Shown here: positions 34,025 through 45,751 of the stretch, in pieces
Numbering within the stretch: the first letter of the stretch is position 1
Layout of the letters: the number at the start of each line of letters is the position of its first letter
Assembly: GCA_037157565.1 (NCBI GenBank)
Contig: JAZHRO010000036.1
Coordinates: forward strand, 20,944,501-21,008,500
Length of the DNA stretch: 64,000 nt
Source: Thalassia testudinum
Taxonomy: Eukaryota > Streptophyta > Magnoliopsida > Alismatales > Hydrocharitaceae
Reading direction: 5' to 3'
Notes under the pieces: model-generated
Seen by the model: the letters and a program-made list of their open reading frames with translations, nothing else
What the model was told of the DNA's origin: nothing
Database searches by the model: none
Translations under genes and position numbers: made by a program

Positions 34025-35358
34025 TATCCCCATGCCTAACTTTTGCTAGTCTCTTAGAAAAATCTTATGAAAAGAACTAGAGTTCTAGACCATGCAATGA
34101 AGTTCAAATGCCTGATTATTATTATTTTTTTTAGAAATTAGCTCAAAATGCTAATAATAGGCCTAGAGGTACTCAAGTATCAATCAAGATCCAAACCTGA
34201 CCAACTTCAGTCTCAGTTTACCGCAAAGGTTTCTAAGGCCCATAAAAATTGCCCAGAAGTTCATTGAACCTAGCGATTAAAGCACCCGTGCATAAATGTA
34301 ACAAGTCCAGGTTCAGTTTGCTTGTGCATTTTTTGTACAAGAGAGGGATAGAAGTAGATTTTTCATTTAGAGAGTTTTCTCTCTTTTTTCTTTTTACTTT
34401 TCTCTAAATCCAGCCTCGGATTGGCCCTAAACACTGTCTATATCGGATTCCTTATCCCCACCATCAATCCTTGAACGGTCCTTGGCTTTCGATGCTTTGA
34501 GATAGCACTGCCCATGGCAACCCCTAGAACCTTGGCTTTTGACACTTTGAGATAGTGCCATCCATGGCATTCTGTAGCTAAATTCAGGCCTTGGCAATCA
34601 ACAATTTGGTGTATTCCTGCCCATGGCACCTAAATCAGCACAAATTGCCTACATGCCCCTAGTAGGATATTTAGATATCCTAGGAGACAAGCATTGAGGA
34701 GACAATAAGTTATTATGCATTTTCAAGGGGAATTTCCCACCTCTCCACACTGGGAACTTGTTCTGTCAACTTGTGTTGTGGAGCCTCTCCTAAGCTAGAT
34801 CTTGAGTCAGAATGAAACACTTTTGGCAGATTTTTCTTTGTTAGGCGCACGGAACCAGACTAGTGTGTGATTTTGGGTGCTCAGGTTACCAAGTCCTATA
34901 AACCAAAGGGCAGGCAATGCGACCAAATAATACCTAGGCCTTAGACCTAATACATCAGCTTCGCACTTTCCTCAACCTCTTGAGGACTAATCCAGATCTT
35001 AACAGATATGTGAATGTTTAAGTCCTAAAACAAGCCCAAGAGGCCTAAGATCACCACTCATACTAATCTCCTTATCTGTATTTTTTCCGGACTTAATTTT
35101 TCTTTCCTTTTGATTAGGTCTAGAACTTAGTAACTTTCATAATCAAGTGCTAATGACTCATTTTTGTCCTTAATTTTGCTCCTTTTTGACATTTTGAATT
35201 ATTTCCTCTTTTCCTCCAAATGCAACCAATTCTCAAAATTTTTCTCACCTTTCTACATTTTTTGTTTTGTTTCAATTTTTTTTTATTTTTTGGTTTTTTG
35301 AATATGTATATTGTTTGTGAGAATCCCTCAGAAACTTTAATTTCCATGCACTTGAGCA
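34025..35358 (-). other. PPT and 3' region of B2
   Basis: PPT (plus strand TATCCCCATGCCTAAC), three tandem-motif copies (34484-34517, 34534-34567, 34593-34626) and the near-palindrome at 34663-34682. Non-coding and collinear with 62634-63930 of B3. Confidence 0.7.
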
Positions 35359-35488
35359 TTAGACGTTGACAAAGGTCCTCGAATTTTGGATGGCGAACCC
35401 TAAGGCCATAGGAGAGAGAATCCATGAAGATGGAGGGTGGACGACATGGTGATCATGGTCTTGGAGGAGAAAGGAGAGAAGCTTCCCA

Positions 35489-36073
35489 GTGGTTGATGAA
35501 GCTAGGGCTACAGGTAGAGGATGGGCTAACAATGGTAGGCCATGGAGCAACAGGGAAGCCGTGTGCTTTCGGTGCCAACACTGTGGACATATGGTGTCAG
35601 TGTGCCGCCTCCCTCTAGTATGTCTAGCTTGTTGGGGACATGGTCACCAACGAGACACCTGCACGGCCAACAATGGACAACCAAGACGAAGGATGAGCAT
35701 GGGCAATAAGGCGAAGAGGGCTGAAATGCAACCACCTCTGCCTTTACCTCCATCTACTTATGGGGAACACACAGTGGACATGGAAATCCCTATGAATGTG
35801 GACATCATGGTGGCAGCAATGGTGCTACGAGGGGCTTTATTTGGAAAGGTGATGACAGGCAACCCATCCTTGGAGAAGGTTCATCAGTTGGTAAGATCTT
35901 TATCTTTGTCGACAAATGGTTGGAAGATTGCGCCCCTATCCCCTACGCGGTTTGTGATTTTTGATTTGGGGATGATAGATGTAGAGTGTTTGCTCTTTCG
36001 CTCGAGTGATTTGGGCAGACTGATGGTGATTTGGAGGTTGGTTTCTCCCTTTAATGGCTCACTACTTGAGTGA
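35489..36073 (+). pseudogene. LINE ORF1 fragment with two CCHC zinc knuckles
   Basis: Two CX2CX4HX4C knuckles are complete: CFRCQHCGHMVSVC (35564-35605) and CLACWGHGHQRDTC (35621-35662). They are preceded by a Gly/Arg-rich, basic segment. After the knuckles comes a linker with Pro-rich PLPLPPSTY and then a fold-like region (PTRFVIFDLGMIDVECLLF). In many plant L1 ORF1 proteins the RNA-binding-like domain comes first and the knuckle last; here the knuckles come first. ORF1 is expected to bind element RNA. The open frame has no good ATG at its start, and upstream coding continues in another frame, so it is broken. Confidence 0.75.
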
Positions 36074-36247
36074 CCACCCTAGAGAGTAGCCTCAAGATCG
36101 AGCAAACTAGGAATCAGGGGTCTGCCGTTGCATTTAAGATCAAAAGAAGTGGTGGCAACTATGATAGAAGGGTTTGCTACATTGGCAGATGATGCTAAGA
36201 TTGGTCAGCTTGAAGTAGATGGCAGTGTGATGAATGTCTAGGTTTAT

Positions 36248-36850
36248 GTGTTCAGGGTAGGTTCTGTTCCAGACAAGGTGATCCTCCGATGTGGGGGGAG
36301 CTCTTGGTTGTTGATATTGAATTTTTCTGTGGATAGCATGGATGGGGGCTCACATCATAACAATCTGTCTTATTCAGAGGTGCTGCAAACTGAGGCAAAA
36401 GCACTACAGCCTAGACGTGTGGCACCTGATGAGGCTCCTGAGCCTAAAAAGCGCAAGGATCATCACTGCACTGAGGAAATGGAGGAAGAGATGGAAGTGG
36501 CATTGGTAGAGGATGGTATGGCAGAGAAAATGGAGGAAGGGATGGATGTAGCTTTGGTAGAAGGTGGTATGGAAGAGAAAGAGAAGGAAAGGATGGATGT
36601 GGCATTAGTAGATGGTGGTATGGCAAAGAATATGAAGGTAGGTGCACCAAGAGCTGATACTCCTGATCAATGTGTGCTACAAGAGATCTCTGTAAACACC
36701 TTGAATATGCAAAATAGCCTGCCTACAGCTGAGGGCCTGAAGTTTGGTTCAGGGACAGTCTCCAAGACCAGTGTGGGTAGACCCCCTATAAACTCAGATA
36801 GAGGAAACAAAACACTGCACAAATTGATGAAAGTGCCATTGCAACTGTGA
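36248..36850 (+). pseudogene. LINE ORF1 C-terminal part with 17-residue repeats
   Basis: Open frame continuing ORF1 after stops (ATG-less in sense; an internal methionine run begins about 36340). It contains three tandem 17-residue repeats at 36485-36535, 36536-36586 and 36587-36637 with core MDVALVEGGM, acidic and Glu/Lys-rich between. These are low-complexity and probably expanded by slippage. The remainder is Ser/Thr-rich. Function unknown; likely the variable tail of ORF1. Confidence 0.6.
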
Positions 36851-36902
36851 TGAAGGTCAGCAGAATCTCGACTGCAAAAAAAGGGGGCACCTAAGAAACT
36901 AA

Positions 36903-37743
36903 ATGAGGATTTTATCTTGGAATGTGCATGGGTTGTGAGATGGAAGTCGAAGGGCATCTCTTCTGAGGTATAAGAGAGAATGGGAATTGATTGTGCCATT
37001 ATCCAAGAGACACATATAGAAAGTGAAGATGATAGGGATTGGGTTGATATGAAGGCTGGGGATGCGAATGACTGTGTGATGCTTAATTCACATGGTAGGT
37101 CTGGGGGTGTAGCTATATGGTGGAAGAAAAATGTGTTACAAATGGCTGAGATCTCTATTGCTAGACACATGCTGACTTGTAAGTTTGAACGAACCCAGGG
37201 GGGTGTGACCTCTACATTACAAGAGTCTATGGTCCCTGTGACTCTTATAGAAGGCAAGAATTGTGGGATGACTAGAGTGTGGTTGCTGACTTTTTGAATG
37301 GGGCTGCTTGGGTCATAGGAGGAGACTTCAACTGTGTACTAATGGGGAGTGACAGACCAAATGGCTTGGTAGACAGTGTAACCACTGGATTCCAACTGAT
37401 GGTTCAGACTTTAGGCTTGAGTGAGTACCCTTCTTCTGGCACTGAATTTACATGGAGGAATGGTAGTGGCCTAATGTCCAAAATTGACAGATTCTTTGGT
37501 AATGTTGGGTTGTTGGATATGTTGCAATTATCCTCTGTGTGTGGATTGGAATGCTCCTTTTCTGATCACACATCCTTGGTTTGGGATAGTGGAGAACAAG
37601 TGCTTGCCGGCTCTTATTTCAAGTTTAAAAAATCTTGGTTGAGAGAACCGGGGTTTAGAGAGATGCTTGAAGGATGGTGGAGGGCCGAACATGTAGATGG
37701 CATTGCCACTATCAAGCTTGCTTCTAAGCTGACAGCTATGTGA
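36903..37743 (+). pseudogene. LINE ORF2 endonuclease domain (AP-endonuclease type)
   Basis: ORF2 begins at ATG 36903 with ILSWNVHGL, the usual opening of the domain, then a stop. The frame shifts to one with IIQETHIE (the catalytic-Glu motif, near 37000) and again to one with GDFNCVL (37321 on) and the terminal SDHTSL (37561 on). These motifs match the exonuclease-endonuclease-phosphatase fold that nicks target DNA for target-primed reverse transcription. At least two frameshifts, near 36975 and 37275, inactivate it. Confidence 0.85.
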
Positions 37744-39697
37744 AAAATGCTAAAGGAATATGGGGCTGTTGTATCTGCTATGAGACTTCAGAGGTGCAAT
37801 GAGGCTTTACTAGAAATCCAAGGCGTTGGTCAGAAGAGGCCACTGGCCTGCTGACAGAACAGGAACTCAAAAACAAAAGATGGTGGCAGGATGTGGTGGC
37901 TGAAGAAGATCTGAAATTGGAGATGGACTGGAGGGAACATTCCAAACAATTATGGCTTAAAGAGGAGGATGCCAATACCAAATTTTTTCACTTGGCTGCC
38001 AGCTCTTGCAGAAGGTTCAACTTAATCTCCTCAATACTCAAGGATGGGTAGAGAATTTCATCAATATCAGATATAAGAGCTAAGGCCATCAAGTATTTTA
38101 GAGGTTCATCAAGGGCTATAGGGAGAGGCTAATGGAGAATGGCAGCGAGTGATTTACCTAAATTATCTGGGGAATAAGTATCTAGCCTGATTGCAGCCAT
38201 TACTGAGAAAGAAACAGTGATTGCCATCAAAGACCTAAACAATGAAGGTTCTCCTGGTCCTGATGGTATCCAAGTCTTCTTCTACAAAGAGATGTGGGGT
38301 GTAGTGGGCAAAGAGGTAATGGATGGGATTATGGAGTTTAAGGAGGGAAATTTTGGCTTTTATAAAATCAATAGGTCCTTCCTCTTCTTGTTGCCAAAGA
38401 CAAGAGAACAGAGACATTTTAGGACTTCAGACCTATAGCTCTCTCAAACTCTATCTATCTGGTGATTAGCAAAGTTTTGGCAAATAGGCTATGGCCAATC
38501 TTGCAGGAGGTGATCCATCCAGTTCAATGTGCATTCCTTCCTAACAAATCCCTACTGGAGTCTTTCATCATGGCCTAGGAGATGGTGTGTGGTTGGCAAA
38601 AAAGGAAGTGCAGAGCTTTTATGTGGAAAGTTGATTTCCGTAAAGCATATGACTCTATTTCTTGGCCCTACTTGTGGGAAGTCTTCAAGAGAAGAGGATT
38701 TCCAACTCTCTAGATTCAATGGATGAAAAGGTGCATTACAACTACTTTCACTCCCTTAATCAATGGGAAGCCTTGTGGAGCCTGGATCCAACCTCAATGT
38801 TTGTTGAGGCAAGGTTGCCCTTTGGAACCTTTGAGTTTTAATCTTGCTATTGAAAATTTAGCAAGGTATGCGTGCAAACTTGTTCAGGTAAGAATTATCA
38901 AAGGATACTCCCTCTCTAAGAGGAGTGTTATAGCCCCTATTCTTCAATATGAGGATGATACAGTCTTTTTTGTGGAAGGATCAGTAGATGAAGCCTATTC
39001 ACTTGGCCATATGTTTAACATATTTGGGGACATCTCAGGTCTGAGTCTGAATAGAGAGAAGTCCAATCTGGTGTGTTGTGGATTAACTGAGACAGAGCAA
39101 GAACATATTTCTGCTACTTTGGGGACCCCTCGCATTAATCTCCCCATCAGATATCTGGGGTTGCCCCTGAGATGTTCAAGAATGAAAAAAAGGGACTGAA
39201 ATAGCCTGTTTGACAAGATCTCAGTGAAGCTGGCTGGATGGAATAGCAGATTTCTCTCTAAGGGTGGCAGACTCATTCTACTAAACTCTGTTATTACTTC
39301 CATCCCTGTCTTCTATTTCTCTATTTTCAAGGCTCCAAAATCTGTGTGGATGCGCATGGATTTAATGAGGGAGAGGTTCTTCTGGAAAGGCCCCAAGCAT
39401 GAAGGTAGGTTTATGCAACCTCTAAAATGGGAACAAATCTGTCAACCCAAGGAAAGTGGGGGTTTGGGAATCAAATCCTTGAAAGAGTTCAATGAGGCTT
39501 TGCTAATCAAATGGGCCATTAAAATTCCGCAAGGGGAAGAAAAACCTTGGACTGAATTGGTTAAGGATAGATATGGTCAGTCCAACAGTGTGCTAAAGAG
39601 ATTGTACCCTATCAGACCATCACCCTTTTGGAAGTCTGTGGTTCGAGCATTGAAAGACAATTGGCACCTGCTGTGGCTGATATTAGGAGATGGCTGA
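37744..39697 (+). pseudogene. LINE ORF2 reverse transcriptase domain
   Basis: Motifs in order across frames: LWLKEEDANTKFFH (about 37950), GSPGPDGIQVFFYKEMW (about 38245), LLPKTREQRHFR (about 38390), RQGCPLEPLSFNLAIENL (about 38810), the catalytic box YEDDTVFF (38948-38971) and GLSLNREKSNLVCCG (about 39040). The usual box is F/YADD, so Ala is replaced by Glu next to the two catalytic Asp. The thumb-like region and the GGLGIKSL motif follow (39220-39697). Several stops and shifts, for example near 38040, 38440 and 39200. Confidence 0.88.
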
Positions 39698-39869
39698 ACT
39701 TTCAACTTCTGGAGTGAACATTGGTCTTTGCTGGGTTCTCTGAAGGAGGCTTACCCAAGGGTCTTTGCTGCAGCAAGAGACAAAGCAGGAACTGTCAGCT
39801 GCCATTGGTATGAAATCAGGGACTGCTGGCAGCTGAATGAAGATGAGTCCACCAGGATGGGCACCTAGC

Positions 39870-40288
39870 TATGGGAAGAAAGAAGGAACCTGATTTTCGA
39901 CTTGGAAAGATTTAAACCTAGGCCTGGAGTGGATGATAGCTATGTTTGGGATGGGATATATACACTTCAGTGTGGGTATAGAAAGATTATGGAAGGAGGC
40001 AGAGGTGGGAGCTATGATTATATTGACAAAAAAATATGGCTCTTGAAGATCCCCCTCAAAGTGCAAGTTTTTCTTTGGCTATGTAGGAGGGAGGGCTTGA
40101 TAATAGGTGATCTAAGGAACAAAAGAATGGGAGCTGCTCTTCATGAATGTCACCTATGTGGAATGCACACTGATAGCCTCAACCACATTTTCTCTTCTTG
40201 CCTGATTACTGATGTAATTTGGAGGAGGACCTGCCAGGAACCACTCCCCTCATTGAACTCCATATGGCATAATTTTGTAGTGATGTAG
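39870..40288 (+). pseudogene. LINE ORF2 C-terminal zinc-binding domain
   Basis: Open frame 39902-40288 with IWLLKIPLKVQVFLWL and CHLCGMHTDSLNHIFSSC, the Cys/His signature (CX2C...HX4-5C) of the zinc-binding region found after RT in plant LINEs. It ends near the 3' end of the element. Confidence 0.8.
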
Positions 40289-40811
40289 AGGCTGCATCTG
40301 CATATGACTGCAACTCTCAGGTGTGTGTGGAGGGCAAGAAACGAGAGGCTTTTTTAGGAGAGACCAGTTTACTGTGAGTAAATTGTAAATGAGTGCTGGT
40401 CCCTCATACATAGATGGGGATCTGAATTGTAAATTTTCTTAGTCATTTACCAATAAATTATCCTCCCAGATTGCTATCGTAAGACGATAGCTTTCCTTTT
40501 GGTTTCGAAAAAAACACCCCTTATGCCTAAATTTTTCAATGTCCTCATTATAAACTGGAAGGTATGAAGTTAGCTTGGTTCAAGGATTAGAACAGGTTCA
40601 AATAGTGGACGAACAGGTTGAGATGACTGTTGGGGATGATTTCAAGCTTTGATACAAGTACCAAAGGTGGAGTCGGCTGTTCTAAAACTTAACTCAGAAG
40701 TGTAATAGGAGTGTAGCTCAAAAGATGATCAAAAGGATCTCGAGTTTTCAGAATGATGAGTTGCCTCCCGTTAAGCGCCAAATTCAATGCCTTCAACCGA
40801 GTAGAAGGTGA

Positions 40812-42586
40812 TCATGGAGAAGGGGTGGTCAAATCAACTGAGTTTTGTAAAACAAGCACCTTGATCAATAGCCTGGTTGGTCCAACCAGGTGCTTGCTTT
40901 GATCTACAGGTTGATGATGCAGCCGAAACCCAATCAGTCTAGTGGGTGAATGAATGTGAATCAGAAGATATGGAGCCCACCAGATACTTTGAGGCTCAAA
41001 TGGATGTGGAAATGAGAATCTGGGGTTTGGCTGAGTCGGTTCAGCTTGATTAGAGTAGCGATCCTCAAAAGAAAATGGAGCTGTAGAGGATGTAAGAACC
41101 CCGCTGATAGGATCAGAAAAGGATAAGAAGTGGTTATCAGTATGATCAGCGTCTGAAACCTGATCAAAAGATGGAGAAGAATCATATTCGACCAGATCAG
41201 AGATGTGAATTGGAGTAGAAGTTGATTCCGATGGCGAGTCGAGGTTAGGAATGGATTTTGGAAGGCTCTGCATATGGATCAGAAGGTGTCACTTCTTTGA
41301 GGTCCTAATCATTGACCTCAACATCAGAATCAAAGAATGGATCATGGATACTGTGGTCGTAAATTGGTTTATAATTATCAGGAAATAAAGGTTCTCTGAA
41401 TTCAGAGAATGATTCGAAATCATCGGAGAATTTGGAGAATGAGTTTCTAAATTTGATTTTGGATCGGGAGTTCCACCATAGAGAGAATCAAGATGCGAAG
41501 AACCAACAACATTACTTGGATCTAACCTAATTTCATATTCCGAGCTTAAAAAGGTCTCCTTATTAGGCATAGGCTCGGGTTCTTGGCTCCTAGGGTAGAC
41601 CCAATCAAATCCCAACTCTTCCAACCCCTCGGTTTCTGTTTCATAAATTGGTTTTACCTCTAAGAAATCAATCTACATCTCTGAGGAGTTTGGAGAGATG
41701 TAATCATCAAATATAGGCTCATAATCATAATCCAGATTCGAAATCTGATTCTCAACATGTTGGGCCACTTTATCATCCCAAATAGGCTCGAATCTAGATT
41801 CTAGGTCAAAGGTAGGTATTAGGCCACTAGAATCTTGGCTAAGCTCTATAGGGATGTCAGAATCATTCTTGAGAATCAGCTTATCAGAGTAAGGAGTGTA
41901 ATTTACATTCTCAAGAGGTTCTGACTCAATCTCGTCATCACAGGTGTCAAGCAAATCTAGGCTAGATGGACCAACTTCATGATTTTATAAGGCTGGTTCA
42001 TAATTGAGAACACCTACAATCGGATCCTCCCAACCCATCTCAAGATCAGGCGTATCAATCTGCACATAATTTGAATCAAATTCCGTCTAGGTTGGGGATC
42101 CATAACAACCTTGATTTTCGAACCCGGGATTTGGGAAATCATAGTATTCCAAGATGTCTCATCATCTTCCGAAGGAATGTATGGGTATCTTTGATCAATG
42201 GTTTTTTGTAATGTATTTAGCATGTACCCAAGTTTCTCTATGAGACCTTAGTATATTCTTCAAAGTTGTGGATCTAACACACATTGCATAGACTCAGTAC
42301 TGTGCCATCTAGATAATTCACTGTATTCTAATAAAAGATCATCACAGGTTGAACCATGTAAGATTTTTGTAAATGTTATTTTATCATGATTCATAATGTG
42401 GGTTGTTTTTGGTACATCAATCGAAATCCTGATAATTGAATTTGAGGATCTCTCATGTTCTTCATAATATTTAAGGGCATCCTCAGTCATTCTATATTTC
42501 ATGGATCTTTGGGATTTCCTAATTGGTCTTCCTAAATTGCTAGGTTGCATTTTCAAATTGGGTGGTGGATCAGTGTGTAGAATCAA
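40812..42586 (-). pseudogene. Orphan family B protein, B2 copy (decayed)
   Basis: Minus-strand blocks 42586-42260, 42223-42014, 41954-41673, 41624-41289 and 41273-40812 align in order with the B1 protein: MTEDALKYYEEHE (MIEDAMRFYENEE in B1), IDQRYPYIP, EPLENVNYTPYSDK, the acidic body and the tail PTRLIGFRLHHQPVDQSKHLVGPTRLLIKV. At least four breaks. Conservation of the N-terminal block and the tail between copies with diverged LTRs suggests that the protein was once under selection. Confidence 0.6.
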
Positions 42587-43773
42587 ATTTAGGTTCAGAT
42601 TGAAGTAATCAGATCAGATCAGAAATCTCGTAGAAGTTCTAATGAGGGCTCTTAAGTTAAAAACCTAATGACCTTCCTGTGTATGTGCTCTATAGAAGGG
42701 ATGAGGGTCTGGATATGAATTGGACCCAATCAAGGCACCCAAAGATTTTTTGGATGACTAAGGCTGTTTCGAGGCAGTTGATACCTTGGAATCAAAAATC
42801 TGCACACCCGAGAATTACCTAGGCATCCAAGAAGGGAGAGCCCTGTAAAGACCTCTACACGGTAGAGCATCCCCATAGGTTACAGGGTTTCCGCCACCCA
42901 ACCTTCCTTGTCACTACGGTTCCAAGTAGACCTGTATGTGTGAATTGAGGCCTTAAGTCTACCAATTTTAGCCTAGTTTGTGGCTTGGATTTCACTTGAT
43001 TAGAAGTTGATTTAGTGTGTGACCTAACTTGGAGGTTGATTGGCCTACAAAGTAGACCAACTTCTCTTGACCTACCCTAAAAGATGCAAAATGAAATCTG
43101 AGTCAAGACCCAAAGATCACCTTGAATTGACTCTAAGGTTATTAGGTCCATAATTTTTAAGGTTCAAGTGAAATTAGAGCCTGATTTTAGGGTTTAAGTG
43201 ATTAGTTCTTTTCAAGCAAGGGAATGGGTATCAAACAAATGCGGGAGGGTCAACTTTCTTTAATTTAGGAAAGTGCGAACTAGCACTTCAAACCCTAATG
43301 TTGAAACCCTAATTGGCTCTACTTCAAGTCCAATTTAATCTTAAAAATGTTCACCTTGGACATCAAACAATAAGTGAGTGGTCCAAGGCAATCAGAAATT
43401 AAGCGTAATCTCTAATAGGTACAAGAAATAGGGTAGGGATCTCTAATCAAAATCGTCTTGACTTCAATCAAATATGAATTTTTTCGCAAATTAGGAAACT
43501 TGACTTTTAAGTGATATTTACTAGAAAAGTAAGGCAAATGAATCCTAATTGATTTGTTTCATTTTTATCTTCCCAAGATTTTTAGAGGTTGATTAGGGAA
43601 GAAGAGAGATAACCTACCTTGGGAGTGGCTGATTTGTGCAAAAGATCTCCTCATGATGTACCACACAAAATCACAATCAAATCAAACAGGGCAAGTCAGT
43701 GCTCAGATAAATAATAAAGAAAGATAAGAACAATGTGTGAATTGCATGTTGCCCCTCGACAATGGAGCCAAAA
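42587..43773 (-). other. Leader and PBS of B2
   Basis: Non-coding and matches the B1 leader. A degenerate tRNA-Asp PBS (plus strand CCCTCGACAATGGAGCCA) lies at about 43753-43770. Confidence 0.6.
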
Positions 43774-45152
43774 AGTTAACGGGCAAAATTGTTGTTTTAA
43801 AGGATGTAATTTTCATAGCAAGTCAAAATCTCTTGAAAACAGATAAAATTTATCGCGGTGACGATGGAGTTGTGGGTTGAATCTAGAGTTTAGATATAAG
43901 AAAAGAGAGTAGAGGGAGAGAGAAACCTAACTAACCTAAGCTAATGGGATGAAAGGGGAGGATGGTCCTTGCCGATGGTATGGTAGACTTGGAGAAGATG
44001 AAATCTCCAAGGGGGAGATAGAGGATGCTCGTTGGTATTGCAATGCTCGGAGGAGCGAGAGGAAGATGATCCCACCGGCTATTTTCTGTGATGGCGAGTG
44101 AAGAAGGTAGTCTAAGAGGGTCACCAAAGTTGGTGGAGATGGAGGTTAGGGAGAAGAGAAGGGGATTTCAACCCCTGAACTAAGCTAAGGAGGTGAGGCT
44201 TGCATCAGGGGTGTTTTTATAAGGCTTAGGGGGGTGTTCCAAGCTTGGAAGCTCAAAATTTTTGCACATGTGGGATACCTGCATCTTCCATGCATTTACA
44301 TGGGAGATTGGGAATGAATCAAGAGTCGAGATATAGTTCATATTTTAGAGGATCCTCTCAGGAGTCTCCCTTCCAGTTTTGGAAGGGATTGAGCGTAATC
44401 AGGGAGAACTCCTTGATTAAAGGTCGGAGGCAGGCTGTGTTCACATGGAAATGGTGAAAAGGCCCTCTTTGTGAAGGTGATGACCAAAGTAGTAGGGGTA
44501 TAAACATAATATATTTTGAAAGTTAAGGACTTGAATGAGATAGAAAGACTTAGACTAGACTGAAATGCAAATTTGGTCAATACGAACTCTGATTGGGCCC
44601 AAATTTTGGTACAAACCTAATTTGGACCCAAGTAATATGATGGTGAAGTCGAATATTGGTTTTGACCAAGTTTGACTAGGTAATTTATGCTGAAATCTAA
44701 ACTAAGGCAACTTCTTTTCTGAGACTCTGTTTTAGATCAAAATAGGTTCAGATGGTCAAATCAAGGATACCAAACCTTATGGAATATTTTTCTATAAATT
44801 TTAGAAGGTTTAGTAGGAATTTATCCTAACTAGAACCTCTGTTATTTAAGTAGGTCAGAAATTAGGGTTTTGGGTGTTCATTAATTCTTGAAATGTGTGA
44901 AAAGCCGTTTGTCTGTATGGACCCTCTTATTAGACATTAATAACCATTTGACCTTTAATTAACCCTTAGAATTCCCCATGGTTACTCTGCATTTATGATC
45001 TTGTTAAAACTACAGAATTAACCATGATTTAATGTACGTCACTTAGAAAGGATATGCAATGATTTACAACTCTCCGGTGATTATGTAGAAGCATTTGTCA
45101 ATTGATTATGACTAATTAAAGCTAATTATAGCTGATGATGACATTATCATTA
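43774..45152 (-). repeat. 5' LTR of B2 (internally deleted)
   Basis: 1379 bases. At about 43855 it jumps from the terminal part to sequence equivalent to 32695 of the 3' LTR, so about 960 bases are missing. The TATA-like site (minus TATAAAAA, about 44214-44221) is kept. Terminal CA is mutated to TA. Confidence 0.85.
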
Positions 45153-45751
45153 GGTAAGATCTGGAATGCGTGTAGAATGTGGGAGGATTCATGACAAACA
45201 AGAGGAAGAAAGGTGCCCTACAATACAAACAATCAAACCTATCCTTAAGTTGGCTAGCCTAAAGACCAATAGACTCTCAGAACCCATCTTGAAATGAAGA
45301 AATGATTTGATCTACTTCTTTCTGATCAAACCAACTAGTTAGAGGGAGGGGCTATGGAGAAGGTTCTTCCTTTGGCTTTCACCTCAGGTTCATTTGATAC
45401 TCCCCAACCATGATCGTTTGATTCTACTCCCCTAACTAGACATCAGATTGAATGGTAGAAGTAGACTAATCGAAAATAATCTCGATTTGAGCTCCGAAGA
45501 GCGACTCCAATCCTTATGGCCAACGTCTACTCTATTTTAATTAAGGTTAGGTTTGAATGTGCTTTGAAATGTGATGGGCCCTTTTATGTGGGTTGTGTCC
45601 TTAATGATCAGTTAATACGTGTGTACATGCACAACTAGGGTTTTAAAACAAAGTTAATTGATGATTTGTCTTTTAGGGTTCAACCTTGTTTAGTAGCTTT
45701 TAGGTTTATTCAATCAAGTTCAGTTGGCACACTAGATTTTGAAAGCACGAG
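45153..45751 (-). mobile_element. A2 internal segment between B2 and A3
   Basis: Matches A3 about 50620-51240: the start codon of the orphan frame (ATG at 45192, minus) and leader. It ends at ACGAG, the TSD of A3. Confidence 0.75.

Larger units (their letters stand above)
35359..40514 (+). mobile_element. LINE (plant L1-type), decayed, inserted in B2
   Basis: Non-LTR element in the opposite strand to its host B2: ORF1 with zinc knuckles (35564-35662), endonuclease (from 36903), reverse transcriptase (about 37900-39200), a zinc-binding RT-associated domain (about 40030-40240) and a short A7 end (40508-40514). Insertion limits come from comparison with B3 and B1: host sequence TTTCCATG... breaks near 35358 and resumes as CACCCCTTATGCC at 40515. 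I found no clear TSD. Many frameshifts and stops, so inactive. Confidence 0.9.
31661..45152 (-). mobile_element. Family B LTR retrotransposon B2 (contains a LINE)
   Basis: 3' LTR 31661-34024, PPT from 34025, 3' region to 35358, LINE 35359-40514, internal hairpin 40515-40552, decayed orphan frame about 42590-40810, leader, degenerate PBS 43752-43770, 5' LTR 43774-45152. The 5' LTR ends TA instead of CA. It is inserted in the A2 orphan frame. No pol of its own. Confidence 0.9.

Noticed and set aside
40508..40514. Clear LINE target-site duplication next to the A7 tail
   Set aside because: Comparing the sequence before 35359 with that after 40514 gives no convincing direct repeat; it may be lost or the insertion may have deleted target bases.
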